Part shown: piece after piece, positions 12,061 through 23,300 of the stretch
Numbering within the stretch: position 1 is the first letter of the stretch
Layout of the letters: every line of letters begins with the position of its first letter
Assembly: GCA_033977485.1 (NCBI GenBank)
Contig: CM066987.1
Coordinates: 88,692,588 to 88,756,587, forward strand
Source: Hydrangea macrophylla
Taxonomy: Eukaryota; Streptophyta; Magnoliopsida; Cornales; Hydrangeaceae
Reading direction: 5' to 3'
DNA: 64,000 nt
Translations under genes and position numbers: made by a program
The notes under the pieces: model-generated
Databases searched by the model: none
What the model saw: the letters and a program-made list of their open reading frames with translations, nothing else
Told to the model about the DNA's origin: nothing

Positions 12061-13068
12061 TTAAGGCATTGTATTCCTCTTGCGAGAGAGCGTCATAGAC
12101 TCATTTGAAGATGCTACGACAGGTGGAGTAGGAGTATTAACTTCCTGTTGAGACCCTGAAGCATTGTCAGAAGAGTAAAGGGCTGGATTAGGTGAGGTCT
12201 CCCACGGCTTACCATAGATATCATAACACCTATCCACAGTATGATTGTCACCCCCGCAGTGTGTGCAATAAAGAGAACCACGACATCGACCAAAACCACG
12301 ACCACGTCCAGGAGGACCTCCTCGTCCTCGATTACCATTAAACATAGGAGGGGAATTGCCAAAGCCACGACCGCGATTATTACTAGGAAAATTGCCACGA
12401 TCACGAAATTCTATATCCCGTAGATGTAACAAGTGCAGAATTTTCTTTCCCAATAGGCTCAAAAGAGACGAAGGAGGAAGACTCTGTAGTAATCCCACGA
12501 GAATACACATTGCTCAAGGATGGAATACTACCATCACCGACCAAAATTTGACGTAATAGACTGAAGATTCGAATGTAACCCAGGTAAGAACTTGGAGACA
12601 TAAAATTCCTCTTGTTGCTTCTTGATAACGTCAACATCATTAGTGATAGGATGATACTGATTCAACTCATCCATGAGTCCCTTAAATTTACTGCAGTATT
12701 CACTAACCGGCTTATCACCCTGTTGAAGCAGAAATAAATTTTGATATACCTCATAAACACGAGAAACATTCTTTTCCATGGAAAACGTCTCATGAACAGA
12801 CTCCCAAATCTCTTTGGCTGAGGACAAGAACATGACACTCGAACACATAGTAGGTTCCATACTATTCCACAACCAGGACATAATCTTCATAATCCTTACT
12901 ATCCTTAGCAGGAGCAACAGACTCAATATATTTCAACTTCTTTCTAGCCCCTAAGTCGACTTTCATAGCTTGAGCCCACAACAAGTGATTGTACCCATTC
13001 AACTTAGCAGTGATAATTTGCATACTCACAATATCGGACAAAGAAATAGAACCATTCTTGTCAGCCAT
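12061..13068 (-). pseudogene. Copia gag remnant
   Basis: The likely start is the methionine of MADKNGSISL at 13068; the open frame extends further upstream, but that part does not look like Gag. The N-terminal half matches the copia Gag (UBN2) pattern, with LNGYNHLLWAQAMKVDL, SSAKEIWESVHETF and LPGLHSNLQSI. Two frame changes occur, near 12870 and 12520. The C-terminal third is rich in arginine, glycine and proline and ends in a CX2CX4HX4C zinc knuckle (CTHCGGDNHTVDRC) near 12230-12270, which binds the RNA genome. The pieces do not form one frame, so no full Gag is made. Confidence 0.88.
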
Positions 13069-13304
13069 ATCAATCAAAAATAGTAGGAGTCTTGTACCCA
13101 ATAACAAAGGAAAAATACTAAAAACGAACAAGAAGCAACATCAACACCAATAAACTCAAACGGAACTAACCAATAAGGTCCATAAAGGGACCGAGACAAC
13201 ACGAACGAAGAAACCACCAATCAAAATTGCCTAATCGAGTTCCGATGTATGTGAATATGATCCCTTGGATGGTTGGAATTCAAGAAAGTAAAGAAATCAG
13301 ATCA

Positions 13305-13440
13305 TGAACAGTGCTCGATGAATAGTTACTGTATGAACAGTGTCGCGTGAATAGTAACTATGTGAACAGTGTCACATGAACAGTACTGCATGAACAGTGC
13401 TGCATGAATAGAGGTACGTGAATAGTGCTGCATGAATAGT
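13305..13440 (-). repeat. Ten-copy 14-bp array in the copia leader
   Basis: TGAACAGT or TGAATAGT/A starts at 13305, 13319, 13334, 13348, 13363, 13377, 13391, 13405, 13419 and 13433, a period of 14 bp (twice 15). It lies between the primer site and gag, in the untranslated leader. The intervening 6 bases vary. Confidence 0.93.
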
Positions 13441-13494
13441 ACTGTCTGTGATGGTGGTGGTGGTGGTGTGCGGCGCAGAGAAGCCTATTTGGGT

Positions 13495-13507
13495 GGCTCT
13501 AATACCA
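13495..13507 (-). other. tRNA-Met primer binding site
   Basis: The minus strand reads TGGTATTAGAGCC directly after the 5' LTR. This matches the plant initiator tRNA-Met site TGGTATCAGAGCC with one change. Confidence 0.88.
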
Positions 13508-13639
13508 TGTTCAAAGAGAGAATAGAGAGAAAGAGAAGGCTTAACCTAATTAGGTTAGCCCACACTTATATATATATATCAATCATATAATCACAAAAAT
13601 TATAGAAATACCCTTAATACTAATACTTATATTCAAACA
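13508..13639 (-). repeat. 5' LTR of the copia element
   Basis: Matches the 3' LTR almost base for base. It ends TTCAAACA on the plus strand and is followed by the second copy of the target duplication CACGT. Confidence 0.92.
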
Positions 13640-13644
13640 CACGT

Positions 13645-15418
13645 GTTAGAAACCAGAAATGGAGTGCAAGTTTATGAACAATAGAAGTACTTTTTTGTAA
13701 TTATAAGGACACTGTGTGACTTTTTGTTGGAGTGGTTCTCAAAAACACGTGGTAGTAAACCAACTTGATTTTGATTGGAAGATGTTGGTCCCACCATTAT
13801 TGAAGGTGGTCCTACTAGCATATGCTTGGGAACCATGTGGGATACAAATTAAATTTGGGAAGCATAGCATTGCTCAAGTCCATAAGTTATGTAGAAGCTT
13901 ACTTAGAAGTTAAAACTCAAGTCCCGTTTCTTTGTTTTCTATTTTTTTATGAATTGTGAACAAGTCACCTCAGTTTCAGCCTAGAGCATAAAAAGATGAT
14001 ATTTTCTAATTATGTTTTTTGAAGATGATCTATGCTAATTTTTTCTCCACCCTAATTTATTTTTCTAAAAATTTTGTTGGTATTTTCTACAATTTCGGTT
14101 GTGTGGGAATATAACTTTGTTGTAAAGTGAGTCGCTAACCTACATTTTTTAGAATGGAAGTATATAGTAGTTTGTGGACAGAAATTTATTCATGTTTTCA
14201 AAAATTTGTGACATGATTCACTTGTGTTTTAGAATTAACTTATTCAAGGCATGATAATTTAGAGTCTTAGATTAACTTGGACCAGAGAATACATTATTCA
14301 TGCGTAGGCTCTTTCTTGGTCTATACAACTCAGCCACACCAAACCACAATCATATCTACGTTAAAAAAGGTCAATGTTTACTTACTGGGACCTGGAGTTT
14401 CCTTCAATGAAACGGTTGGTAGGCAAGTTATATTTTTGTCATTGATGCTACATGAGTCTATGTAGAGAAATTTAATTCCTATTTCAAAATGTTTAATACA
14501 AACCTTATGTTTTTTATAGTCTTCCTCCTATTCTTGAAAATACAAAAAGAACGCTGCAAAACATAGAACTATTTTACATAGTAGGAGGAATGGGTTTGGT
14601 CAACAATCAATCCAGACTCACAAACAAAATAATAATAATAATAATCAACGTTATTGCACGTTTTTGCTATTAGAGGCGTGATAGGGATATCTGGAATCAA
14701 AGCTTTGGTTTGTGTAGACGATTTTCAAGAAGATGGAATAGTAAAGGCATCATAAAGTAAGGGAAAAAGAAGGAAATTGATTATATGAGGAACTCTGTAG
14801 ATTTAGTCACAGAGAGGGAGGTTTGGGAATAGTAGTATAACAATAAAACAAATAAACACAACTTAGTCCTTTTCATCGACCACATGTTATGCTTAAGACA
14901 CGTTATCTAAGAAGCAGGGCAAGTAACTACTGCACTTATTGATCTTTCTTTTCTTTCTAAGTTTCATTCCAACTCTTGAAATTACTGGATGGTATAATAA
15001 AATGGATCTTTGGTGATATATTATGCTTGCAATTCATTAAACAATCCCCTAGTATTTTTTCTTTGCCAATATTTGTTTTACACCGTTTGACACTTCATTG
15101 TTGTAAATTTATCGTTTAGTTATTATATGAGTTAAAATTTGGGGAAATTTATCATTGTGTGGTACCAAATCTTCAATCAATTGTACAATTTTCCATACTT
15201 TACAAAAACAACGATCAAAAGCAGTGTACCCGCGTATCGCGTGGGTTACATGCTAGTATGTACGGAGTATTATGTAAAACTAATAGCGGAAAGTGCAAGC
15301 GCAAGTTATACCACAAAATGACACGTAGCATTGCAATTAAATGCCAAAAATGCAAACATTTTCTCCCTGTTAAACACTTACCCTTACAGAGTTACAGATC
15401 CTTTACTGCAAACCTTCC
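13645..15418. other. Intergenic, no feature recognised
   Basis: AT-rich sequence with short unconvincing open frames and a small AAT repeat near 14628-14644. Nothing else stands out. Confidence 0.55.
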
Positions 15419-15477
15419 TCTCTCTCTCTCTCTCTCTCTCCCCCCCCCCACCCCCCCCCCCCCCCCCCCTCCCCCTC
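15419..15477. repeat. (CT)n plus poly-C tract
   Basis: About 11 CT units followed by long C runs broken only by single A or T bases. Confidence 0.93.
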
Positions 15478-15689
15478 CGATTTAGAGACTTTGTGCGTCT
15501 CTGCTCAGTCGGCATTCGCATTGTCGCCAAATTTAAAGGGTTCATCGACAATCATAGATGAGATAAGGAATTGTAAAATCTATGAATTTGAAGAAGGTAA
15601 ATCAAATCTGTAATTTTAATCGATCCTCGATCTGGTGGTGATATGATTAAATTTTATTTTAACCAGGGTTTTCTATTTTTGAGTTTGGG

Positions 15690-16835
15690 CTTTCTTCAGG
15701 TGGTGGTCCATCACTAGAATCAAATCGAACTTTGATGATATAGTGTTTGAGGTTGGGATGATCACCCCGAAGTACCCATCAAAGAATTTCAACGAGCTTC
15801 CCCCTCATGAGGGAAAGCGATCTGCTCTTATCACGTTGCCAAGGTCCTACTCTGCATATTGACTTTTATAAGTTTTCAATTAGTTTATATTTCTGCATTT
15901 GACTCTGTTACATGTATAGTCTTGCTTGTTGAGCAATTTTTCCCTTCTTATGAGGGATCCCTTTTTAATAAAATGAGGACTTCTGTTGTTAGCTGTTGGA
16001 TTCTGCTTTCATTAATGCTACTTCTGTCATTTCACTAGCGTGACCTACAATCCAATGACCTCAACAGAAGTCCTCATTTTAATAAAATGAGGATCCCTCA
16101 TAAGAAGGGTTCTGTATGTGTATATATATATATATATATATTAAATTTTGATTTTTTTTGGTACTGAATCCCTGATTACTGCTATGACTTTGCTGAAGGC
16201 CTTCTTAGTGGACTTCAAGCAGGTGTTAACTCACATGGTATAGTCAACATTCACGATGTAAGCACTTTTCTTAACTAGCTGACTGCCCTTGGGTAAAACA
16301 TATAATGCATGTTATTTATTTCATATATGTTCAATAATAATTATGTACATTTTGAGGACAACAATTCAATTCTTTGTAGCAAATTAGATATTTAATTCTA
16401 AATGGTTTCTATAAGATTTTTCATACAATTTTGAGTTTCCGAGTGTGGTTTAATTTACGGAATTTTCGTGAAAATTTTCATATCCTAAAAGCTTAATAAG
16501 TATATTTTTGGATTGGGGGTAGAAATGGCATTTGGATCGCTGTACTGCGTCAGATAATCCAAAGTACGCAGGAGATGCTAAGAATTACTTTCACACCATT
16601 CAAAAGGTATGTTATGGTAATTTCACTTCTTTCTTATGTATAAAGTTTTTCAAATTGTTTTGGAATTTTATTTAATGGATGTGGACACAATTCTTTTATG
16701 GATTACTGTTGGATTCATGAGATGTGTTGTTTGTTCTTTCTCGTTGGCAATCCTTTCTGACGCCAACAAATTTTTCTGTGCGACTTAGGTGTTTATGACT
16801 GATGATGGCCAAAATGTAAGTGAGTATGTGTCTCA
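15690..16835 (+). other. Possible exon fragments of an unknown gene
   Basis: Three short plus-strand blocks look exon-like. One near 15715-15845 reads TRIKSNFDDIVFEVGMITP in one frame. One near 16525-16605 is preceded by poly-pyrimidine-poor sequence and followed by a GTATGT donor. One at 16790-16818 follows a TTAG and ends at GTAAGTG. A MITE (15942-16109) and a TA repeat (16118-16141) lie between them. I do not recognise the product, the frames do not join cleanly, and chance is possible. Confidence 0.22.
15942..16109. mobile_element. MITE with 48-bp terminal inverted repeats
   Basis: The left end CCCTTCTTATGAGGGATCCC and the following AAAATGAGGACTTCTGTTG are repeated in inverted form at the right end, which finishes CTCATAAGAAGGG. 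The interior is unique and non-coding. No convincing target duplication could be read, so the superfamily stays open. Confidence 0.75.
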
Positions 16836-17323
16836 TATTTGTTTGAGTGAGAGTGGGCCAACCACCGGGACCCCTCAAATAGATTCCATGGACCCAGTTC
16901 TGCTATTTTGTGCTCCGTTTTCTCTCAAGTATTTCGATTCTTTTTTGTCCATGTAGCAATAGAATACAAGCAGTCCAGGCGGTTTTTCTTGCAACCCAGT
17001 GACAGTGTCCTGAATCTGTCTCTCTCCCTCTCCCTCTCTCTCTAACCTCTAGTGTAATAATGGGAAAAGTCTTGCCCTCACTCTGTCTTTGAAACGTAAA
17101 ATGCTATTGAGACTGCCCAATTCTCTCCCTCTTTTACTCTTTTTGCTTGCACAAATGAAGACCCCTCCATCAATGAAGTGTCAATAATTTTTTTTTGCAA
17201 GTACCATTTTAAAGTGGGTATGTTGGAGAGTTTAATTTGTTCCAATCAAAAAAAAAATTGTTGGAGAGTTTGTATGTTGCAGATTTGCAGTTTTCTTTTT
17301 GGGATTTTGTTGCTCTGCCTCTG

Positions 17324-17351
17324 GTGTGTGTGTGTGCGTGTGTGTGTGTGT
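17324..17351. repeat. (TG)n microsatellite
   Basis: About 14 TG-type units with one TGCG interruption, followed by a T run. Confidence 0.9.
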
Positions 17352-17805
17352 TTTTTTTTTGTGAGTCTCAGCTTCTATTAAATATTTGTTCCAGGCTCAT
17401 CTATGTTGGTATGATTAAAGTTCCTGATATATGAATTTGAATTTCAATTGGGGTCTTCACTGTGCAATCACATGAGGTACGTAAATTTTCTTTTCGTTCT
17501 ATGAATTTAACAGGATAGGAATTTTTGTTTCTAAAGTTCTGTTGTGACAATAATTGATGATGAAATTGTTCATAGGTTGTCATTTTATGTTTTTGTTAGT
17601 AATTTGAGTTTATTTGTAAGACGTGATTGTTGATGATGTATTTGTCATCTTTGTTGTCTCGGTACATTTGGGTTATTGATAACATGTGAGTTTCCACTAT
17701 TTTTGTTAAATTATATTACTCTCAAGGTTGCAAACCAATCTTACAAGAAGAAAGAGGTTTCAAGTATCACCTATAATGCCTCTATTTCTTTACTATGACA
17801 GTAAC

Positions 17806-18264
17806 TGTAAGAATATTGTGGGCCATACAGGCATCCACATACTAATGGACCGGGTCCAATAAGAGGCATTACTTAGGTACCAATCAATGGGACTTGGAGT
17901 CCTAAGTAAGTAGGGTTTGTGTATGCCTATATATGCACGCATATATCACACAAACCCTCACTCTCTACTACGATAATTCGGCAGCCCCCCCCCCCCCCCC
18001 CCCCCTCTCTCTCTCTCTCTCTATACGGTTTTCTCTCTCTAGCTTATCACCACATAGAGCTTGGGATTTAGATCATGGCATCATCGGAGATTGCTCTCGT
18101 AGTTTTCTTCGCGACTGATACGAAGCTCGAGAAGGTACACGGAGGCAGCAAAACGTGGTTCTTTTTTAGGGTCGTAACAACTCCGTCTCGCCAATCCCAT
18201 TGAGTTATTCCGCTAGGTAACGTACCTAAACTCAACATGTATGCGTGTGTGCATTTGTTTTACA
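17806..18264 (+). repeat. 5' LTR of the truncated copia element
   Basis: Begins TGTAAGAATATTG and ends GTTTTACA, followed one base later by a tRNA-Met primer site. It contains a TATA-like CCTATATATGC near 17926 and a C21 plus (TC)n tract at 17985-18022. Only one copy is present in the window. Confidence 0.8.
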
Positions 18265-18265
18265 T

Positions 18266-18278
18266 TGGTATCAGAGCC
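18266..18278 (+). other. tRNA-Met primer binding site
   Basis: TGGTATCAGAGCC, an exact match to the usual plant initiator tRNA-Met primer site, one base after the LTR end. Confidence 0.92.
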
Positions 18279-19322
18279 CATAGGATGTTTGTTCGACCAA
18301 AATAGATCCACCATTGATGGACCTTGTTTTGTGTACAAAAAACTTCAAAAATCGATTTCTATGTGGTCTATGTGAAAACCCAAATATTTTTCAAAATTTT
18401 TGATTGGGATGTGCTCTTATATGTTCATAGAGTCTACCCATAAAGTCTAATGGCCCAATTATCTCCATAGGTGGAGAAAATTTAACCCTAATTTCTGGAC
18501 AATAATAAACCGTTTTTTTTCCTTCAACTTTGATCCAATTTTCTGGACAATCTACACGTCCATGACCACTGTTTAATGACTTGATCTTGTTCAATGCTAT
18601 GAGGGCTTTACAATGATATATAATACATGTGTATTGGATCAAAGACGAGGGAGATTTAAGCGTGAAAGTCAGGACCCCAAGCAGTTCTTGTGCAAATTTT
18701 AGGGTTTTTCTGGAGAAAAAGAAGCCTTGGCCTGACCACCCCCCACGCGCACGGCGGCTCGTCTGGTGCCTGCGGTAGTGCTGATGGCCGGCTGGCCGTC
18801 GCTCCAGTGCGTGTGGGTCCCTCGTTGGCCCTATTATTTTAATATATTTTTTATAAAAATATTCCAAAAAATTATTTAATTATTTTGTATTTAAAACAGT
18901 TTCTGTGATAAAAAAACTAGTTTTTAATAGTTTTTAAACTGTTTTAATTGCTAATAAATTATGGAAAAATGTGAAAAATTAAACTTTTATTTTTCCTATA
19001 TTATAGACACTGAGTGGGACCAGAAATAATTTAATGATAAATTATTTCGTTATTTTTGGTATTTTAGAGCATAAAAGAATATGTTTTGTACGTATCTTAA
19101 TTGCTTAAAATATCCAAAAATATTTATTAATTGTTGAAATTAATATTATATGCATAGGACACTGTTTTGGGCCTTGTGAATCTTTAGGGAGTGACTGATT
19201 CCTTGAAATATTGTATTTTGGGGAATTTACACATCATTGTGAAATAGTTTTAACAAAATCAATTTTATTTGATAAATTGATTAAAATTCGTTTCTAAGCT
19301 CCCATAAATTCTGGAAAGCTTT
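18279..19322 (+). other. Leader region of the copia element, first part
   Basis: Non-coding leader, AT-rich after 18840, with a GC-rich patch at 18730-18830. An antisense open frame at 18391-18867 resembles nothing known and is probably chance. Confidence 0.55.
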
Positions 19323-21540
19323 ATTACCAAACCAAACCAAACCAAGGCTTGTGTCCCAATCAATTGGGGTCGGCTGTATGAATCCTTTTTCTCCATTCTG
19401 CACGATCAAGAGCTATATGCTCATTTAAATTATATATATTCATATCTTGTTGCACCACATATTCCCAAGTCAGTCTAGGTCTGCCTCTCCCCCTAACCAT
19501 TCCAGGCATTACGATCTTATCACTCTTTCGCACAGGTGCATCTACAGGTCTTCGTTGCACATGGCCGAACCATCTAAGTCTATTCTCCCTCAACTTATCC
19601 TCAATATGTGTCACTCCTAAAGTCTCTCGGATGTACTCTTTTCTAATTCTATCTTTCCTAGTCTTACCACACATCCATCTTAGCATCCTCATCTCCGCTA
19701 CACTCACTTTGCTAATGTGTTGTTTCTTAGTTGCCCAACACTCTGTCCCATAGAGCATAGCTGGCCTAATAGCTGTCCTATAAAATTTTCCTTTCAATTT
19801 TGCTGGTATTCTCCGATCACATAATACTCCAGAAGCACTCCTCCACTTAAGCCAGCCCACTTTAATTCTATGGGTCACGTCATCACCAATCTCTCCGTCT
19901 CTATTGATCATTGAACCTAGATAGCGAAAGTGTTCCCTCTTTGAGATCTCCTGATCTTCGATCTTCACTGCTTCGTTGTCTCTACTTCCATTGTTGCTAA
20001 AAGTACATTCCATGTATTCTGTTTTCGTCCTACTTATCTTTAGCCCCTTAGTCTCCAGTGCTTCTCTCCAAGCTTCTAATTTAGTGTTGAGTCTCATTTT
20101 AGTCTCATCAACCAAGACAATATCATCTGCGAACAACATACACCATGGGACCTCATCTTGAATGTGTCTAGTCAATTCATCCATAATTAGGGCGAACAAA
20201 TAAGGGCTCAAGGCCGACCCCTGGTGCAGGCCTACAGTAATTGGGAATTCGCTGGTTTCTCCGGCTGGTGATCTAATTGTAGTAACCGCTTCATCATACA
20301 TATCCTTCACCACGTCAATATAACCCTTGGTCACTCCTTTATTCTCTAGCACCCACCAAATTAAATCTCTAGGCACTCTATCATAAGCTTTCTCTAAATC
20401 AATAAAAACCATATGTAGATCTTTTTTCTTCTCTCTATACTTTTCCATTAGTCTTCTAAGTAAATAAATTGCTTCCATAGTTGATCTCCCAGGCATAAAT
20501 CCAAACTGATTTTCTGACACTGATGTTGCGCCTCTTAAGCGATGCTCCATCACTCTCTCCCATAGCTTCATAGTATGGCTCATCAACTTAATACCTCTAT
20601 AGTTGTTGCATTGTTGTACATCTCCTTTACTCTTATATATAGGCACTAGGATGCTCTTCCTCCACTCATCAGGCATTTTTCTAGTCATTAAAATCTTATT
20701 AAAAATTTTTGTAAGCCAAGATGCCCCCACATCTCCCAAGCATTTCCAAACCTCAATAGGGATCTCATCTGGTCCTAAGGCCTTGTTGGGTTTCATCTTC
20801 TTCAAAGCAAATTCCACCTTAAACTTCCTTATTCTCCGATAGAATCTGTATTCTCTAGTTTCATCGTAACTTCCAGTTTCTTCTTCCATTGTGTTATCCA
20901 TATGTTTTTCATTCAGCAACTTCTCAAAATAGCTCTTCCACCTTTCCTTAATCTCTTCGTCGTTCACTAATACCCTAGAGTCATCGCTTTTTATACACTT
21001 AACCTGATTAATGTCTCTTGTTTTCCTTTCTCTCGACTTAGCAAGCTTATAAATACATTTTTCTCCCTCTCTAGTGTCTAGTTTGGTGTAGAAGGCGTCA
21101 TAGGCTTCCATTTTAGCAACTCTAACTGTCCTTTTAACCTCCTTATTTGCACATTTATAGCTTTTGAAGTGTTCCTCACTTCTATCATTTTGCCACTTCT
21201 TAAAGTAATCCTTTTTGGTTTTTACTGCAGCTTGTACCTCTTCATTCCGCCACCAAGTATCTTTAGAAGCTAACCCTCTTCCCTTCGACTCTCCGAGGAC
21301 CTCCTTCGATATTCTCGTGATGCACCCTGCCATTCTATCCCACATAGTATTGCTTCCATCTTCTAAATTCCAAGGTGCTTCTGTATACATTCTCTCTTGG
21401 AATATTGCTAGTTTCTCGCCTTTAAGGTTCCACCACCTAGTTCGCGGGTTTATAGGGTCTTTTCTAGTACGACATTGTCCTTTTATATGGATATCTAAAA
21501 TAGTAAGTCTATGTTGAGATGTTAAACTCTCTCCTGGATT
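19323..21540 (-). mobile_element. 5'-truncated RTE-type LINE
   Basis: The minus strand carries an intact reverse transcriptase frame and ends with TTGGTTTGGTTTGG followed by TAATA. This is the short-repeat, non-poly(A) 3' tail typical of plant RTE elements. The 5' end falls inside the end of the endonuclease domain, so the copy was truncated on insertion. It lies in the leader of the copia element, in opposite orientation. No target duplication could be read with confidence. Confidence 0.88.
19360..21540 (-). CDS. LINE (RTE-type) reverse transcriptase, N-terminus missing
   Basis: One long uninterrupted frame runs through the element. From an internal methionine at 21390 it is 676 aa, and it stays open upstream to about 21535. 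The upstream part ([22 protein letters not shown]) matches the linker after an APE-type endonuclease, which itself is absent. The reverse transcriptase follows: [71 protein letters not shown] and the catalytic FADD near 20130. The C-terminal part ([23 protein letters not shown]) is typical of RTE ORF2 tails. The intact frame suggests recent insertion, but without endonuclease it cannot move alone. Confidence 0.88.
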   Translation of the reverse strand, partial: NPGESLTSQHRLTILDIHIKGQCRTRKDPINPRTRWWNLKGEKLAIFQERMYTEAPWNLEDGSNTMWDRMAGCITRISKEVLGESKGRGLASKDTWWRNEEVQAAVKTKKDYFKKWQNDRSEEHFKSYKCANKEVKRTVRVAKMEAYDAFYTKLDTREGEKCIYKLAKSRERKTRDINQVKCIKSDDSRVLVNDEEIKERWKSYFEKLLNEKHMDNTMEEETGSYDETREYRFYRRIRKFKVEFALKKMKPNKALGPDEIPIEVWKCLGDVGASWLTKIFNKILMTRKMPDEWRKSILVPIYKSKGDVQQCNNYRGIKLMSHTMKLWERVMEHRLRGATSVSENQFGFMPGRSTMEAIYLLRRLMEKYREKKKDLHMVFIDLEKAYDRVPRDLIWWVLENKGVTKGYIDVVKDMYDEAVTTIRSPAGETSEFPITVGLHQGSALSPYLFALIMDELTRHIQDEVPWCMLFADDIVLVDETKMRLNTKLEAWREALETKGLKISRTKTEYMECTFSNNGSRDNEAVKIEDQEISKREHFRYLGSMINRDGEIGDDVTHRIKVGWLKWRSASGVLCDRRIPAKLKGKFYRTAIRPAMLYGTECWATKKQHISKVSVAEMRMLRWMCGKTRKDRIRKEYIRETLGVTHIEDKLRENRLRWFGHVQRRPVDAPVRKSDKIVMPGMVRGRGRPRLTWEYVVQQDMNIYNLNEHIALDRAEWRKRIHTADPN

Positions 21541-22440
21541 AGATATTTCAAATTTTCATGTGGATTTTAAATTATTTTATTAATTTAAAGATCCTTAAAG
21601 AATTGATTTTTAAATTGGTTTTAAAACCTACAATTCTTTTTAAAGTTGATGAAAAATCTAGGATTTTTCATAGCTTTTCTTTAACTTATGGGAGTTATCC
21701 GGGCTATGTAAATTTAATAATTGCAAATTTTAGAGGCTCATTGCATTATTAGTCACGTTTAATTACTGTTGTTTGTGATTGATTGACCCCGAGACCTCTA
21801 ATTCTTCCTCCTTGTGGAGTGATGGATGAGTCCATTCATTTTATAATAAGATCGCATGAGTGCTTGATGTATGTGATTAATATATTTTAATCTGGCTTAA
21901 ATGAATGGACAACAATTGACAATTTATAGAGCTTGTGTCCTCACGAAGTATGTTTAAGGTTGTTTTTGTATATGTTTATAAACAAACTATCCCTATTTTT
22001 TTGGGCTATAAATGTAATGTGAGGACGAGTGTTTTATTTATGGAAAAACATATTTGTAAAGGGATGATTTTCTTTGTTTGTATATCATAAATTTGAATTA
22101 CCTTAACATGAGCCCTAAGTTGTCAATTTGAACCCACGTGGGGTCCCTGTGCATTTTTGTTGTATGGTGCACTTTATATTTTGTGGATGAACTTAGATAC
22201 GTTAATGGACTATCTAATTGATGATTGTTTAGAAAATTCAATTATAAAAGTTTTTTTCTTGATTTGCAAAATTAAAATTTGATTAATGAGCAATAGCAAA
22301 TTTTTTGGTCTTAAATTATAAAAAAAGGGAAAAATCATTTGTAATTGGATTTTAAAACAAACTTTTATAAAATGCGCAAATAATAATGTCAAAACCTTTG
22401 CGCATGTTTGTTTTTTTTTTTTTTTTGAATGTAGAAATAT
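21541..22440 (+). other. Leader region of the copia element, second part
   Basis: AT-rich non-coding sequence between the LINE and gag, with a 16-base T run near 22410-22426. Confidence 0.6.
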
Positions 22441-23300
22441 TTTCAAACAAATTGTTGCTGAGTTGAACAAAGCTAACAAATTTAATGGGAAAAACTATGA
22501 CGCATGGCAACGAAGAGTTACCCTCTTGTAGACTGAGGAAGAGCCGCTTCCGCATCTAACCCAGTCAATGGTCCAACCTGTTGTGCCAGAAAATAGGCCC
22601 ATGGCCCAATATCGCCGACGGCTTAACACCTATAATGAATGGGTGAAGAAGGATCATCTCATGCGCAATATATTGTTAAGCAGCATGAACGATGATCTTG
22701 GTGAGTATTTCCAATACTCCAGTGCTAAAGAATTATGGGACCATCTAAAATTTGCTTTCGGTGGAACATCAACTACTAGGCTTAGGAGCCTGGTGTTGAA
22801 GTTCGAGGTGTATCGAAAAGATCCCAAGCAATCGATGACTGAACATCTTAGGACGATGTCTGGTATGATTCGAGATCATAGTGCTGCTGGGAACACCCTC
22901 ATTGACGAACAACAGATTCAAGTCGTGATTCGGTCACTGCCTGAAACTTGGGTCCATATGAAGCAAATTTTGACACATAATGAAAATATCAAGAATTTTG
23001 CTGATATATCTAAACACGTGGAGCTGGAGGCGGAGCGCCAAAAGGCAAACCGCATTACTACACTTATGGCAAGAACTTCCATAAGTGGAGGTGAGAGCGG
23101 GGCTAATGGGCCTAAGCGCAATGCCAAGGGTAAAAAGTCTCAAAGAAAGGGTGGGGCAAATAATTTAGCTCCAAAGGCTGATAAAACAAAGAAATGTAGA
23201 GTTAAGCGCACTGACAAGAAAAACACTTCTAAATCTAAATGCTTCAACTGTGGAGGATTGGGACACTTTGCTCGTGATTGCACTGAGCCGAAGAAGGTAA
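22441..23300 (+). pseudogene. Copia gag with an in-frame stop
   Basis: The frame opens around 22440 (ELNKANKFNGKNYDAWQRR) and meets a TAG at 22529-22531. It then runs open from 22568 through the Gag core, with AKELWDHLKFAFGG, RLRSLVLKFEVYR, QQIQVVIRSLPETW and DISKHVELEAERQ. A lysine-rich basic region follows. A CX2CX4HX4C zinc knuckle (CFNCGGLGHFARDC) near 23240-23285 would bind RNA. Gag is fused in frame to the protease region that follows, as is usual in copia. The single stop makes the N-terminal part untranslatable, but the rest is well kept. Confidence 0.85.

Larger units (their letters stand above)
8783..13639 (-). mobile_element. Complete Ty1/copia retrotransposon, TSD CACGT
   Basis: Short LTRs at 8783-8916 and 13508-13639 flank a minus-strand internal region with primer site, gag, protease, integrase, reverse transcriptase and RNase H in copia order. 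The host site CACGT is duplicated at 8778-8782 and 13640-13644. Short LTRs and a total of 4.86 kb suit a small copia lineage such as Ale or Ivana; the lineage is inference. Stops and frameshifts in gag and pol show that it cannot move by itself. Confidence 0.93.

Noticed and set aside
18391..18867. 158-codon antisense open frame in the copia leader
   Set aside because: No recognisable domain, lies opposite a retrotransposon leader, and composition is ordinary.
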